Assembly (NCBI GenBank): GCA_910583605.1
Contig: CAJTXN010000004.1
Span: 1-64,000 of the forward strand
Source of the DNA: an uncultured Lachnospiraceae bacterium
GTDB lineage: Bacteria; Bacillota; Clostridia; Lachnospirales; Lachnospiraceae
DNA: 64,000 nucleotides
Reading direction: 5' to 3'
Shown here: in pieces, positions 18,918-27,873 of the stretch
Layout: each line of letters opens with the position of its first letter
Numbering within the stretch: position 1 is the stretch's first letter
Notes under the pieces: model-generated
What the model was told of the DNA's origin: nothing
What the model saw: only the letters and a program-made list of their open reading frames with translations
Databases searched by the model: none
Translations under genes and position numbers: made by a program

Positions 18918-20995
18918 ATGAAAGATGCGATAAAAAATGCCGTTAATTTTCTGTTTGATGGATTATCCTTTTCAAAAGAAAACGAACGGAACAAAGAACG
19001 GATTACCACAGCCGCCATTGAAAAATATGAAAACGATATTGCCGGCCCGGAAAGTCCCACGGAATCTGCCGGAAAGATCATATTAAACTGCGGCAGTATT
19101 GACAATATCTGCTCTTATTTAGATATTCAGCCTGCGAAAAATGAAAATTTATCATATGAGCCTGCTGACCGAAAGACATTTACCAAATCCTTTAAACAAT
19201 TGAGGAGAATGATATATGTTATTTCCCTGTTAACCGTCTTTCTTCTTGGTCTGGCTGATAATATTCTGTTTCACTTTTCTTTTATTGTACTCATTACGGA
19301 TTTAATACTTGGAAGTCTTGTAATTTTGGGAATAATATTCTGCGGAAAGCGATTGAATCGAATAGCGGACGAAACGCTGTTCTGGGAGAAAAGTTATGAG
19401 AGCGGCAGCAGAAAAACAACAGAAAACTATTATGATTTATATACCAAAAAACTGAATAATTGTATTTTGGGAGCAATTTCACTGTTTGCTCTTCTTTTCA
19501 TCTCTATTGTTTTTTCGGTTCTTACATCAAAATATACGTTTGGCAATGTAGTCATATTAATGGGACAATCACTTACCATTATACAATTAATGATTTATTT
19601 CCTGCTGAAAAACTTTTTATGCAGACGAATGATTGCACGCTTTTTATGCGGCAGCCGGATTACCGGTTACGGAAAAGAAGTAAAGCGGCTGTGTCTCTGC
19701 TCCGCCGTATATTATCTGTTCTTTTTCATTCTTTTGTTTTTTATCCGCAACCAGTCGGATTATATTATGAATTATACGATTGCTGTTTCTTTGCTGTACT
19801 TTATCCTGATACTGTTCTACAACGTTATCCGCAGACGTAAGTTTACCTATAGAAATATAACGCTTAATATAAAAAAAATAATCTGTTATTCACTGGCCAC
19901 AGTTCTTTTTCTCACCTATAGCCTGATGAAAATGGATTTGTATCTGACACAGCCGTATATAAATACGGTTTCTGCCATTGAACACAACATAAGCAATATT
20001 TCTTATAATGAGGATTCCGGTGTTTATACCATCACCACCAATGCAGATAATTTTAAAATATTACAATTAACCGACATACATCTGGGCGGAAGCATTTTAT
20101 CCGTATCCGAAGACATAAAAGCCCTGAAGGCCTGCTACCGGCTGATCAGCGAAACCAGACCGGATTTTGTTGCCGTAAAAGGAGACCTTGTATTCCCTAT
20201 GGGCATCATGTCCTTCTCACTGAATAACAATGCCCCAGTCATGCAATTTGCAAACTTTATGAGAAATGTAGGAATTCCGTGGGCATTCACATACGGAAAT
20301 CACGATACGGAAGCTCTTGCAACACTTAACCAGGCGGAATTTGACGAATTGATGAAATCAATTTCCTTCAAGACCTCAAAAAATCTTTTATACCCTTATA
20401 TTCAGCCGGATATATACGGCAGAAGCAATCAGCTGATTGAAATCCACTCGTCAGACGGAGCCCTTATGCAGGCATTATTTTTCATTGACTCCAATGATTA
20501 CATTCCGTCCTCCAACACAATAAATGAGTATGATTACATTCACGATGACCAGGTGGACTGGTATAAGAGAACCGTGGAAAATCTTTCCAGCGGGAAGGTT
20601 ACGTGGTGCCTTCCATGATATTTACCCATATTCCGCTCAGAGAATATAAAACTGCCAATGATTTATACGAGAACGGCAGCAACGAAGTAACATATTTCTA
20701 TGGTATTCTGGGAGAACGGATGTTTAATAAAATCTGCTGTTCCAAATATGACAGCAAGCTGTTTGAAACAGCCGTGGAACTGGGCAGTACAAAAGCCATT
20801 TTCTGCGGACATGACCACTATAATAATCAGTCTCTGGAATATCAGGGAATCCGTCTGACATACGGCTATAGCATTGATTATCTCGCTATGCCGGGCATAG
20901 AAAAAGATACGGAGCAGAGAGGCGCAACACTTATCACGATAAAAAAAGACGGGGCATTTGAAATTACCCCGTACCGTTTAGTTGATTTAAAATAA
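18918..20995 (+). pseudogene. Membrane-anchored metallophosphoesterase, split by a one-base frameshift
   Basis: The first reading frame (18918-20618, 566 aa) has several membrane segments (about 95-350) and then a calcineurin-like phosphoesterase domain with LQLTDIHLGG, KGDLVFP and YGNHDTEA. It stops after VTWCLP. The rest of the same domain continues in the -1 frame (20603-20995): PSMIFTHIPLREY, then FCGHDHYNN. All five metal-binding motifs are present only when the two pieces are joined, so I treat this as one ~690-residue gene with a base missing near 20598-20605. Neither half alone has a complete active site. No slippery heptamer is seen at the junction, so programmed frameshifting is unlikely; mutation or sequencing error are the main options. 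The substrate is unknown. Confidence 0.85.
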
Positions 20996-21001
20996 TATAT
21001 T

Positions 21002-21598
21002 CTACTGAATGGAATTTACCGCCTTCCGCAGCACCGGTCCCACAATGGCCGCAACTGCGATTTTAACCGCATCCCCGATCAGAAACGGAACAACGCAAAG
21101 CGCAAGGGACTGTTTTAATCCCATTCCCTGCTGGTACATAAACCACAGGGTTCCAAATGCATAAGCCACAAACAGTCCTGCTGCCATTCCTGCCACATAC
21201 ATATATATCTTTCCTGCAAACTTCTGGTTCACAACACTGCATATCAATGCGGTGAAAACAAATCCCAGCAGGTAGCCGCCGGTAGGTCCCGCGATTTTAT
21301 CGATTCCGGAACCGAAAGCGGAAAATACCGGAAGACCGATTGCACCGATCAACACATATACAATATAACTCAATGTACAGTATTTCCAGGTCAGCACAAA
21401 TGCTGCCAGATATATAACAAAATTGGTCAGCGAAATCGGAACCGGTGTAAACGGCAACGGCAGTGACAACGGACCCAGAATACAGGTAACCGCCGCCATC
21501 ATGGCTGTTATAACCAGATTTTTCGTTGTAATCCCCCTATACTTCATTGCTGCTGTAGAAACTGACTGTGTTTCTGCTGATTGATTAACAGATTTCAT
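21002..21598 (-). CDS. bioY: Biotin ECF transporter substrate-specific component BioY
   Basis: A 198-residue integral membrane protein with about six helices. Family marks include the TKNLVITAMMAAVTCILGPLSLPLPFTPVPISL segment (here about 25-60) and the loop GIDKIAGPTGGYLLGF. BioY is the S component that captures biotin and docks with a shared energy-coupling EcfAAT module, which is not encoded in this window. The gene stands alone on its transcript, with a sigma-A type promoter and a BirA-like operator about 100 bp upstream, so biotin-dependent repression is expected. Confidence 0.93.
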   Translation of the reverse strand: MKSVNQSAETQSVSTAAMKYRGITTKNLVITAMMAAVTCILGPLSLPLPFTPVPISLTNFVIYLAAFVLTWKYCTLSYIVYVLIGAIGLPVFSAFGSGIDKIAGPTGGYLLGFVFTALICSVVNQKFAGKIYMYVAGMAAGLFVAYAFGTLWFMYQQGMGLKQSLALCVVPFLIGDAVKIAVAAIVGPVLRKAVNSIQ

Positions 21599-21635
21599 AA
21601 TACTGCAATACCTTTCTATGTATATTTTTTCTCAT

Positions 21636-21660
21636 GTATCCCCAGGCCTGTCCGTGATAC
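21636..21660. repeat. Degenerate palindrome in the bioY leader, copy 1
   Basis: On the minus strand it reads GTATCAC, then two variable positions, then CAGGCCTG and GATAC. It lies about 40 bp before the bioY start and closely resembles the palindrome at 22386-22407, in front of the neighbouring membrane protein gene. Function unknown. Confidence 0.45.
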
Positions 21661-21674
21661 TCTTCATATTGCGT

Positions 21675-21703
21675 ATTATAATAGAAACAGGAGTAAATGT
21701 CAA
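21675..21703 (-). promoter_or_regulatory. Strong sigma-A promoter of bioY
   Basis: On the minus strand TTGACA (21698-21703), a 17-bp spacer and TATAAT (21675-21680): both hexamers are exact consensus. The -35 lies inside the operator-like inverted repeat described separately. Confidence 0.85.
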
Positions 21704-21739
21704 CTATTCATTTAAAAACAGTTGACATTCACTCCTGTT
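21686..21739. promoter_or_regulatory. Inverted repeat matching a BirA-type biotin operator
   Basis: Two 19-bp arms (21686-21704 and 21721-21739) are inverted copies with one mismatch, separated by 16 bp. The inner halves read TGTCAAC-N16-GTTGACA, close to the bacterial BirA operator pattern TGTnAAC-N14..16-GTTnACA known from biotin regulons. The left arm contains the bioY -35 hexamer, so occupancy would block RNA polymerase. The arms are longer than a BirA half site needs, so it may also form an RNA or DNA hairpin. Confidence 0.72.
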
Positions 21740-21769
21740 ATGAAATCATATCTGAACCTGATAAGAATA

Positions 21770-22369
21770 TCAATCATCAATATCCTGCTCCAACGCAGCC
21801 ATATCCTCCAGATAATTCTTAAGCTTTTTTGACATATATATATTGCCCATTAAATCGGTAATTCCGCTAAACAGCATAGCCAGTCCGATCAAACGAATCA
21901 TTGTGGCTGCAATTTTAAACGGACTGAAGATACATAATAATCCCAAAGCAATATTAATCAATGCAATAATAAAGAAATATGTCCAGTTGCCGTTCTTCAT
22001 CCGCTTTACATCCAGACTGGACTGCAGCTTGCCAAATCCGCTGATCAGCACCAGTATTCCCAAAAGAATCGGAATGATTGATATGATGGCTTTCGCCTTG
22101 AATATCAGCACCAGACCGATTATAAAACATACCAGACCAACCACCAGGTCATTTTTATACATATTCTGCTCCAGTCCTTTGGCCAGATAGGTTAATACTT
22201 TAATCAGGCCGATGGCCATAATCACGATTCCAATCAGATAGCATATGGTCTTAGCCGTTGTTTCGGGAAATAACAGCAATATTGCGCCTGCAATCACATA
22301 CATTACAGAAGACAATAACAGTTCCGGGCGAAACCCTTTCCTTTTGTTTTTGTTATCCTTCTCTTTCAT
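21770..22369 (-). CDS. HdeD/DUF308 family membrane protein
   Basis: A 199-residue integral membrane protein with about six hydrophobic helices arranged as two similar three-helix halves, the pattern of the DUF308/HdeD family (PELLLSSVMYVIAGAILLLFP, LGILVLISGFGKLQ, RLIGLAMLFSGITDL). The C-terminus is short and acidic (MAALEQDIDD). The family has no firmly established biochemical role in Firmicutes; the enterobacterial member is linked to acid resistance. It is flanked by bioY downstream and ilvE upstream on the same strand but with gaps of more than 110 bp, so it is probably a separate unit. Confidence 0.8.
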   Translation of the reverse strand: MKEKDNKNKRKGFRPELLLSSVMYVIAGAILLLFPETTAKTICYLIGIVIMAIGLIKVLTYLAKGLEQNMYKNDLVVGLVCFIIGLVLIFKAKAIISIIPILLGILVLISGFGKLQSSLDVKRMKNGNWTYFFIIALINIALGLLCIFSPFKIAATMIRLIGLAMLFSGITDLMGNIYMSKKLKNYLEDMAALEQDIDD

Positions 22370-22385
22370 TTTTAATACCCATGCA

Positions 22386-22407
22386 TATCACAGGCCTGCC
22401 TGTGATA
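22386..22407. repeat. Perfect palindrome upstream of the DUF308 gene, copy 2
   Basis: Arms TATCACAGGC and GCCTGTGATA are exact inverted copies with a 2-bp centre, 17 bp before the start codon. It resembles the element at 21636-21660 in front of bioY. It could be an operator for an unknown regulator or a small dispersed palindrome. Confidence 0.55.
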
Positions 22408-22487
22408 CTGCCCCAATAACAGGTTGAAAAAAGGGCATTTTGCAATTTTCCTTTCTTTTGATAATCTCTTTCACCTTATCGCTTCTC

Positions 22488-23513
22488 CTATTTTATGACT
22501 TTAATCCAGCCTTCCGGCGCTTCAATACGTCCCATCTGAATTCCTGTCAGTGTTTCATATAACTTCCTGGTTACCGGTCCCATCTCCGTCATACCGCTAG
22601 GGAAACAGATTTCTTTGCCATGGTCGTTAATCTTTCCTACCGGCGAAATAACTGCCGCAGTTCCGCAGAGTCCGCATTCCGCAAAATCTTTTACTTCTTC
22701 AAATAACACTTCCCGCTCCTCAACTTCAAGTCCCAGATAATCCTTAGCAACAACCATCAGGGAACGACGGGTGATTGACGGAAGAATACTGTCTGATTTC
22801 GGCGTAACCACTTTTCCATCCTTTGTTACAAATAAGAAATTCGCTCCTCCTGTCTCCTCTACCCTGGTTCTGGTTGCCGCATCCAGATACATATTTTCAT
22901 CAAATCCCTTATTGTGGGCATCTACGATGGCATGCAGGCTCATTGCATAATTCAGTCCCGCTTTAATATGTCCGGTTCCGTGAGGGGCTGCACGGTCAAA
23001 ATCCGATACACGGATGGTCAGCGGTTTTACTCCGCCTTTAAAATACGGGCCAACCGGGGTACAGAAAATTCTGAACTGGTACTCTTCTGCCGGCTTAACA
23101 CCGATTACGGAAGAACTGCCGAACATATAAGGTCTGATATATAATGTTGCACCGGAACCATACGGCGGAACATATGCTTCGTTTGCTTCCACGGTCTTTA
23201 CAACGGCATCTACAAACCGTTCCTTTGGAAATACCGGCATTTCCAGCCTCAGTGCCGTTGCTTCCATACGTTCTGCATTTAAATCCGGGCGGAAACATAC
23301 GATTCTTCCATCCTCGGTGGTATAGGCTTTCAATCCTTCAAAACAAGTCTGTGCATACTGCAACACTCCTGCACATTCATTAATCACAACATTGGAATCC
23401 GAAGTCAGTGTACCTTCATCCCACGCTCCGTTCTTATAATTCGAAACATAACGCTTATCCGTCTGTGCATAACCAAATCCCAGGTTTTCCCAATCAATAT
23501 TTTTCTTTTCCAT
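22488..23513 (-). CDS. ilvE: Branched-chain amino acid aminotransferase
   Basis: A 341-residue PLP fold-type IV transaminase that interconverts leucine, isoleucine and valine with their 2-oxo acids using glutamate/2-oxoglutarate. It belongs to the longer BCAT subgroup: it starts with a WENLGFGYAQTDKRYVS segment, has QTCFEGLKAY, the RIFCTPVGPYFKGG strand, the PLP lysine in GTGHIKAGLNYAMS, and ETGGANFLFV plus CGTAAVISPVG for phosphate binding. Full length. The start is supported by GGAAG about 8 bp upstream. It stands between two small unrelated genes; no leader attenuator or T-box is visible in the 75 bp upstream. Confidence 0.94.
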   Translation of the reverse strand: MEKKNIDWENLGFGYAQTDKRYVSNYKNGAWDEGTLTSDSNVVINECAGVLQYAQTCFEGLKAYTTEDGRIVCFRPDLNAERMEATALRLEMPVFPKERFVDAVVKTVEANEAYVPPYGSGATLYIRPYMFGSSSVIGVKPAEEYQFRIFCTPVGPYFKGGVKPLTIRVSDFDRAAPHGTGHIKAGLNYAMSLHAIVDAHNKGFDENMYLDAATRTRVEETGGANFLFVTKDGKVVTPKSDSILPSITRRSLMVVAKDYLGLEVEEREVLFEEVKDFAECGLCGTAAVISPVGKINDHGKEICFPSGMTEMGPVTRKLYETLTGIQMGRIEAPEGWIKVIK

Positions 23514-23588
23514 AACAAATTACTTCCTTTCGTTCATCTGCGAATATATAACATCGTTGAATCTTTTCTGATTAGTTTACCCCCGCTT

Positions 23589-24236
23589 TTAAATACTGTC
23601 AAGAAAATTTTGGACCTCTTTTACTGTTTTGCCGATTGCAAACGGTTTACATGCTTCCAATTCCGGTAATTCCCCATATCCGTATTCCACCAGAATACAC
23701 CGGAGGCCAACTTCGGAGGCTCCCAGGGAATCAAATTTCCTGTCGCCCACCATAATCATATTCTCTTTCGGCACATCTTCATACTTCCGCAATGCATGAC
23801 GAAGAATATCTGCCTTTTCCACCCTGCTGCCATCCATGGTACTGCCGGACACATAATCAAAATATTTCATAATATCAAAATGCTCCAGCAGTTGATTTGC
23901 AAATTCCGTAGGCTTGGAAGTGGCAAGCACCACCTTATCCCCTTTTTCCTTTAAATGTTTCAGCAGTTCCGGTATCCCTTCATATAAATAACATTCATAA
24001 ATTCCCTTTTCCCTGTAGTATTCCCGGTAAAACCTCACCGCCTCCATGGACTTTTCGGCATCAAACCCGTAAAACTCCTGAAACGAAACATGAAGCGGCG
24101 GACCGATAAACGGGCAGAGGGAATCTAAATCCTCCACATATATTCCGTATTTGTCAAGGGCATAGGCCACTGATTTTGTTATTCCCTCTTTTGGGTCGGT
24201 AATGGTTCCGTCTAAATCAAAAAATACAATCTTCAT
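23589..24236 (-). CDS. HAD-superfamily phosphatase (phosphoglycolate phosphatase-like)
   Basis: A 215-residue cytosolic hydrolase. HAD motifs are complete: motif I FFDLDGTIT (nucleophile and general acid aspartates at residues 6 and 8), motif II VLATSKP, the lysine in SRVEKADIL, and motif IV MVGDRKFDSLGA. The helical cap between about 15 and 80 (IGPPLHVSFQEFYGFD) is of the C1 type found in Gph/PpaX-like phosphatases. The substrate cannot be read from sequence; phosphoglycolate, a nucleotide or another small phosphate ester are possible. Confidence 0.85.
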   Translation of the reverse strand: MKIVFFDLDGTITDPKEGITKSVAYALDKYGIYVEDLDSLCPFIGPPLHVSFQEFYGFDAEKSMEAVRFYREYYREKGIYECYLYEGIPELLKHLKEKGDKVVLATSKPTEFANQLLEHFDIMKYFDYVSGSTMDGSRVEKADILRHALRKYEDVPKENMIMVGDRKFDSLGASEVGLRCILVEYGYGELPELEACKPFAIGKTVKEVQNFLDSI

Positions 24237-24283
24237 TTTCCGGTAATATCCCTTTCCATATTATTTCTTTTGCTCATGTACTA

Positions 24284-24342
24284 AAATAACTGTAGCACCG
24301 GTATATCATTCATATTTGACCAGACAGGTGATACAGTTATTT
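24284..24342 (-). terminator. Candidate hairpin terminator after buk
   Basis: Arms 24284-24299 and 24327-24342 are inverted copies matching at 15 of 16 positions (AAATAACTGTAGCACC and its partner) around a 27-nt loop. It lies downstream of the ptb-buk pair on the minus strand and ends in TTATTTTAG. The loop is long for an intrinsic terminator, so a repeat element is the alternative. Confidence 0.5.
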
Positions 24343-24386
24343 AACTCATTCCATATTATATGTTTCTAAATCCATTGTATAATCAT

Positions 24387-25451
24387 TTAATATTCCATTG
24401 CCTTTTCTTCACCATTCAGCACACGAAGGGCCCCCTGTGCCAGTGCCAGAAGTTCATCTTCTCCCGGATATACCGTAAACGGTGCAATCCATTCGGCAGC
24501 CTCTTTCAGTCCTGATACAATGTATTCATTATATGCAATACCGCCGGTTACAATGATGGCATCCACTTTACCTTTTAATACACAGGCCATGGAACCGATA
24601 TCCTTGCTTACCTGCAGCATAAATGCATCTCTGATTTCTCTTGCATGGTCGTCCGTTTCCGCCATCTTCATAACATCTCTCATATCATTGGTATTCAGAT
24701 ATGCATTGAGACCGCCGTTTCCCACAAACTTCTTATATACCTCTTTCTCTGTGTATTTTCCGGAGAAACACAATTTAATCAATCCGCCGGTCGGTACTCC
24801 GCCTGCACGTTCCGGTGAAAATGCTCCGTCTCCGTCCAGTGCATTAAATACATCAATGACTTTACCTTTTAAATGGGCGCCAACGGATACACCTCCGCCC
24901 ATATGCACAACAATCAGATTTAAATCCTCATATGCTTTTCCGTTTTCTTTGGCATACCTCTTGGCAACCGCCTTCTGATTCAGCGCATGGAAAATACTGA
25001 TACGCGGAATTTCCGGAACACCTGAATATCTTGCTTCCGGCATTAACTCATCCACAACAACCGGGTCCACAATATAAGACTTTACACCAATTTCCCCAGC
25101 TATCTCCCGCGCAAGGATACCGCCGAGATTAGAAGCATGTTCTCCCTGTCTGCCTGCCTTTAAATCCGCCAGCAGCTCATCACTTACTTCATAAGTACCG
25201 CCCGGAATCGGCTTCAGCAGACCGCCGCGGCCAACCACCACGTCCAGAGTATGAATATCAAAATCCTTTTCCTTCATCAGGTCCAGAATAATATTCTTAC
25301 GAAAATCCTTCTGGTCAACAATACATGCATATTTTGAAATTTCTTCGGTAGAATGTCTCAGGGTTTCTTCAAATAATAAGGTTTCATCTTCAAAAACACC
25401 AATTTTAGTAGAAGTAGAACCCGGATTAATAATTAAACTTTTCACTGACAT
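24387..25451 (-). CDS. buk: Butyrate kinase
   Basis: A 354-residue ASKHA-fold kinase that converts butyryl phosphate and ADP to butyrate and ATP, the energy-yielding end of butyrate fermentation. Marks: LIINPGSTSTKIGVF at the N-terminus, VGRGGLLKPIPGGTY, LIVVHMGGGVSVGAH, and AIIVTGGIAYNEY. The frame is open further upstream, but the start at 25451 is chosen because GGAGAAAGGA lies just before it and because family members begin at this point. The phosphate butyryltransferase gene lies upstream on the same strand, 274 bp away, so the two enzymes of the pathway are adjacent. Confidence 0.95.
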   Translation of the reverse strand: MSVKSLIINPGSTSTKIGVFEDETLLFEETLRHSTEEISKYACIVDQKDFRKNIILDLMKEKDFDIHTLDVVVGRGGLLKPIPGGTYEVSDELLADLKAGRQGEHASNLGGILAREIAGEIGVKSYIVDPVVVDELMPEARYSGVPEIPRISIFHALNQKAVAKRYAKENGKAYEDLNLIVVHMGGGVSVGAHLKGKVIDVFNALDGDGAFSPERAGGVPTGGLIKLCFSGKYTEKEVYKKFVGNGGLNAYLNTNDMRDVMKMAETDDHAREIRDAFMLQVSKDIGSMACVLKGKVDAIIVTGGIAYNEYIVSGLKEAAEWIAPFTVYPGEDELLALAQGALRVLNGEEKAMEY

Positions 25452-25487
25452 AAAACTTATCCTTTCTCCATATTTTTTATTAGGCGT

Positions 25488-25715
25488 TTGCGAAACTCTG
25501 AAACCATTGAAAATGCAGGCTTTTTTGATTGTAACAAACCAGTATCTCCTCAAAAATGTCAATTTTCTGCGCTTATCCATGCCTATAAAAATGTGGATAA
25601 CTTATTCTGATTACTTGATTTTTAATAACTATTCCTATTTTGTTTCCTGCAAAACCTATAACTTCATTGGAAAATTAAATAGTTATCCACATCAACAGCA
25701 TTTTGAGTTTCGCAA
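25488..25715. repeat. Element with 11-bp inverted ends and DnaA-box-like sites in the ptb-buk gap
   Basis: The ends TTGCGAAACTC (25488-25498) and GAGTTTCGCAA (25705-25715) are perfect inverted copies and match the ends of the hairpin at 63841-63909. Inside are two exact DnaA-box 9-mers in opposite orientation, TGTGGATAA (25592-25600) and TTATCCACA (25683-25691), plus a partial one near 25573. No gene is seen inside. It fills almost all of the gap between ptb and buk. Confidence 0.55.
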
Positions 25716-25725
25716 TCACTACAGT

Positions 25726-26643
25726 TTATTTGTTGCGTAATGCTTCTGCAACCACGGAACCAAGTGCAATGGAATTTACTTTTGTTTCAAAATCATCGGA
25801 ACGTGATGTAAGAATCACAGGCGCTTTTGTTCCCGTTATAATATTGCCGTTTTTAACCTTTGCCGTATGTACAAGGGTTTTATATACCAGATTTCCCGCA
25901 TGGATGTCCGGGAATAAAAGAATATCCGCATCACCTACGATTTTTCTGTTTTCTGCTCCTTTATGTGCTGCTGCTTCCGGACAGATTGCAAGGTCCATGG
26001 AAAGCGGTCCGTCAACGATACAGCCCGGAATCTTTCCTTCTTCACACATCTTTGTCAGTTCTGCCGCATCCACGGTTGCCTGCATTTTAGGATTAACAAC
26101 TTCCACAGCCGCAAGCGGCGCTACCTTCGGCATATCAATTCCGCAGGCATTACAAATTTCAACTGTATTTTCAATAATACTGACCTTGTCCTCCAATGTA
26201 GGATATGTCATAAATGCAACGTCTGTTAAGAATAACAGTTTATCAACTCCTTCTATTTCAAATACGCAGACATGGGATAACGGACGATTGTTGCGCAGAC
26301 CTGCTTCCTTGTCCAGCACACTCTTCAAGAATGATTTTGTGTCGATCAATCCCTTCATATACATATCGGCTTTTCCATCATGTACCAGTTTCACTGCTTT
26401 CAGTGCAGCTTCATAATCATTGGTCTCATTGATTATCTCATATTCCGATAAATCCATATCCAGTTCTGCTGCTATTTCTCTTATCTTTACTTCATCACCT
26501 ACCAGAATGGCATTGGCTATCTTCCGTTCTTTGGCTGCTTTTACTGCCTCTAATACAGGTGCATCCTGTGCAACTGCTACTGCTACTGTTTTTGTACTAC
26601 AACTGTTTACTTTTGAAATCAAATCATCAAATTTCCTGTTCAT
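25726..26643 (-). CDS. ptb: Phosphate butyryltransferase
   Basis: A 305-residue cytosolic acyltransferase of the phosphate acetyl/butyryltransferase family, making butyryl phosphate from butyryl-CoA. Family features include TVAVAVAQDAPVLEAVKAA near the start, ADMYMKGLIDTKSFLKSVLD, the LSHVCVFEI strand, VDGPLSMDLAICPEAA and ADILLFPDIHAGNLVYK. It is followed on the same strand by buk. Butyryl-CoA supply genes are not in this window. The start is supported by GAGGTG upstream. Confidence 0.95.
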   Translation of the reverse strand: MNRKFDDLISKVNSCSTKTVAVAVAQDAPVLEAVKAAKERKIANAILVGDEVKIREIAAELDMDLSEYEIINETNDYEAALKAVKLVHDGKADMYMKGLIDTKSFLKSVLDKEAGLRNNRPLSHVCVFEIEGVDKLLFLTDVAFMTYPTLEDKVSIIENTVEICNACGIDMPKVAPLAAVEVVNPKMQATVDAAELTKMCEEGKIPGCIVDGPLSMDLAICPEAAAHKGAENRKIVGDADILLFPDIHAGNLVYKTLVHTAKVKNGNIITGTKAPVILTSRSDDFETKVNSIALGSVVAEALRNK

Positions 26644-26739
26644 ATTACACCTCTAAATGTACTAAATTTTGTTTATCTGTTAAAAAAATAACCAATCAAT
26701 GTTATAGTAGCACTAAATTATTAAAAAATCAACAGAATA

Positions 26740-26785
26740 AAACACACGTTATATAACAATCCATTGCGTTACAAAACGTGTGTTT
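26740..26785 (-). terminator. Hairpin downstream of the amidase gene
   Basis: AAACACACGTT (26740-26750) and AACGTGTGTTT (26775-26785) form a perfect 11-bp stem with a 24-nt loop, followed on the minus strand by TTATTCTG. Likely the end of the amidase transcript. Confidence 0.55.
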
Positions 26786-26800
26786 ATAGGTGCACCTTGT

Positions 26801-27634
26801 TTATATATTTTCCAATACCCCTTTTGCAATCCCTTTCGCATATTCATCCAGATAGTCCTCAAACAGTTTGCTGTCACGGACACTGCTCATAAATCCGGTT
26901 TCCAGAATCAGACTGGTCATGGAAACTTTATTGACACCGTAATTTTCATTGACATTATCCATGGTTCCCCATTTTACACCCCTGTTTTTCACACCCGGCA
27001 CCTCCTGTTCCACACAGTTCAGTATACGTTCCGAAAGCTTTTTGGCATCCGCCGGACGGGAATTATTAATCCAGGCTTCAATGCCGTTTACATCTTCGGT
27101 TCCTTCATATATATTTCTGTGAAGGGATAACAGAAGGTCCGCATTACTGTTTTCCGCAATTTCCCTTCGCTCTGCCAGACTCACTTTTTTATCCGTTTCC
27201 CTTGTCATGATCACGGTTACACCTGCGGATTCCAGATATTCTTTCACCAGCAGCGCCAGTTTTAACGTCTCCTCTTTTTCATACTGTCCTGACAATCCTT
27301 CTGCCCCCACATCATCTCCGCCGTGCCCGGCGTCCAGACAAACCACGTAATCCCTGCATTTATCTGCTTTATTTAAATAAGGTCTTGCAAACTCCGAAAC
27401 ATGTTCCGGAGAAATATTTGACAACTGTTCTCCTGATACTTTCTGATTTTCAATATTTACGTTATCCTCTCTGGCGCGGCTGCCGCCCATTCCGTTTTTA
27501 CTGTTTTTTTCATTTCCCAGATACACCAGCATTATAATCAGTATGCTGATGACTATGATATTTGCAGCAAATGCTATTCTTTTGATTATCCTCTTTTGTC
27601 TTCTTCTGATCCGATTATATCTTTTTTGATTCAT
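26801..27634 (-). CDS. N-acetylmuramoyl-L-alanine amidase, membrane-anchored (Amidase_3)
   Basis: A 277-residue protein with a basic N-terminus and one membrane anchor (about 20-43), then a zinc amidase domain that cuts the bond between N-acetylmuramic acid and the stem peptide. Visible zinc and catalytic motifs: VCLDAGHGGDDVGAEG, KEETLKLAL, LLLSLHRN and the final LILETGFMSS. The arrangement is like CwlD/AmiC proteins of clostridia. In spore formers CwlD-type enzymes act in spore cortex modification, but assignment to spore or vegetative role cannot be made here. Confidence 0.9.
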   Translation of the reverse strand: MNQKRYNRIRRRQKRIIKRIAFAANIIVISILIIMLVYLGNEKNSKNGMGGSRAREDNVNIENQKVSGEQLSNISPEHVSEFARPYLNKADKCRDYVVCLDAGHGGDDVGAEGLSGQYEKEETLKLALLVKEYLESAGVTVIMTRETDKKVSLAERREIAENSNADLLLSLHRNIYEGTEDVNGIEAWINNSRPADAKKLSERILNCVEQEVPGVKNRGVKWGTMDNVNENYGVNKVSMTSLILETGFMSSVRDSKLFEDYLDEYAKGIAKGVLENI

Positions 27635-27873
27635 CCTTTGCCATCTCCTTTAAAAATCCGCCTTTTATGATTTGGTTTACATTCATGTGAATCTCAACCA
27701 ACGTTCTGTCTAGAATTGTAAGGTATAACATACAAAGAAGTATTCATGGAAATGTAAAAAAGATGCAAACATTAGTTTCAAAACGTTTTTTACGAAATAT
27801 TTACATTTTACTTCTATACAATCTCAATAAATAAATATAAAATAGAAATACTAATTCACAGGAAGGTAATTAT

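Noticed and set aside
20603..20995. Independent small gene downstream of the metallophosphoesterase
   Set aside because: Its sequence is the missing C-terminal part of the same phosphoesterase domain (FTHIP and GHDH motifs).
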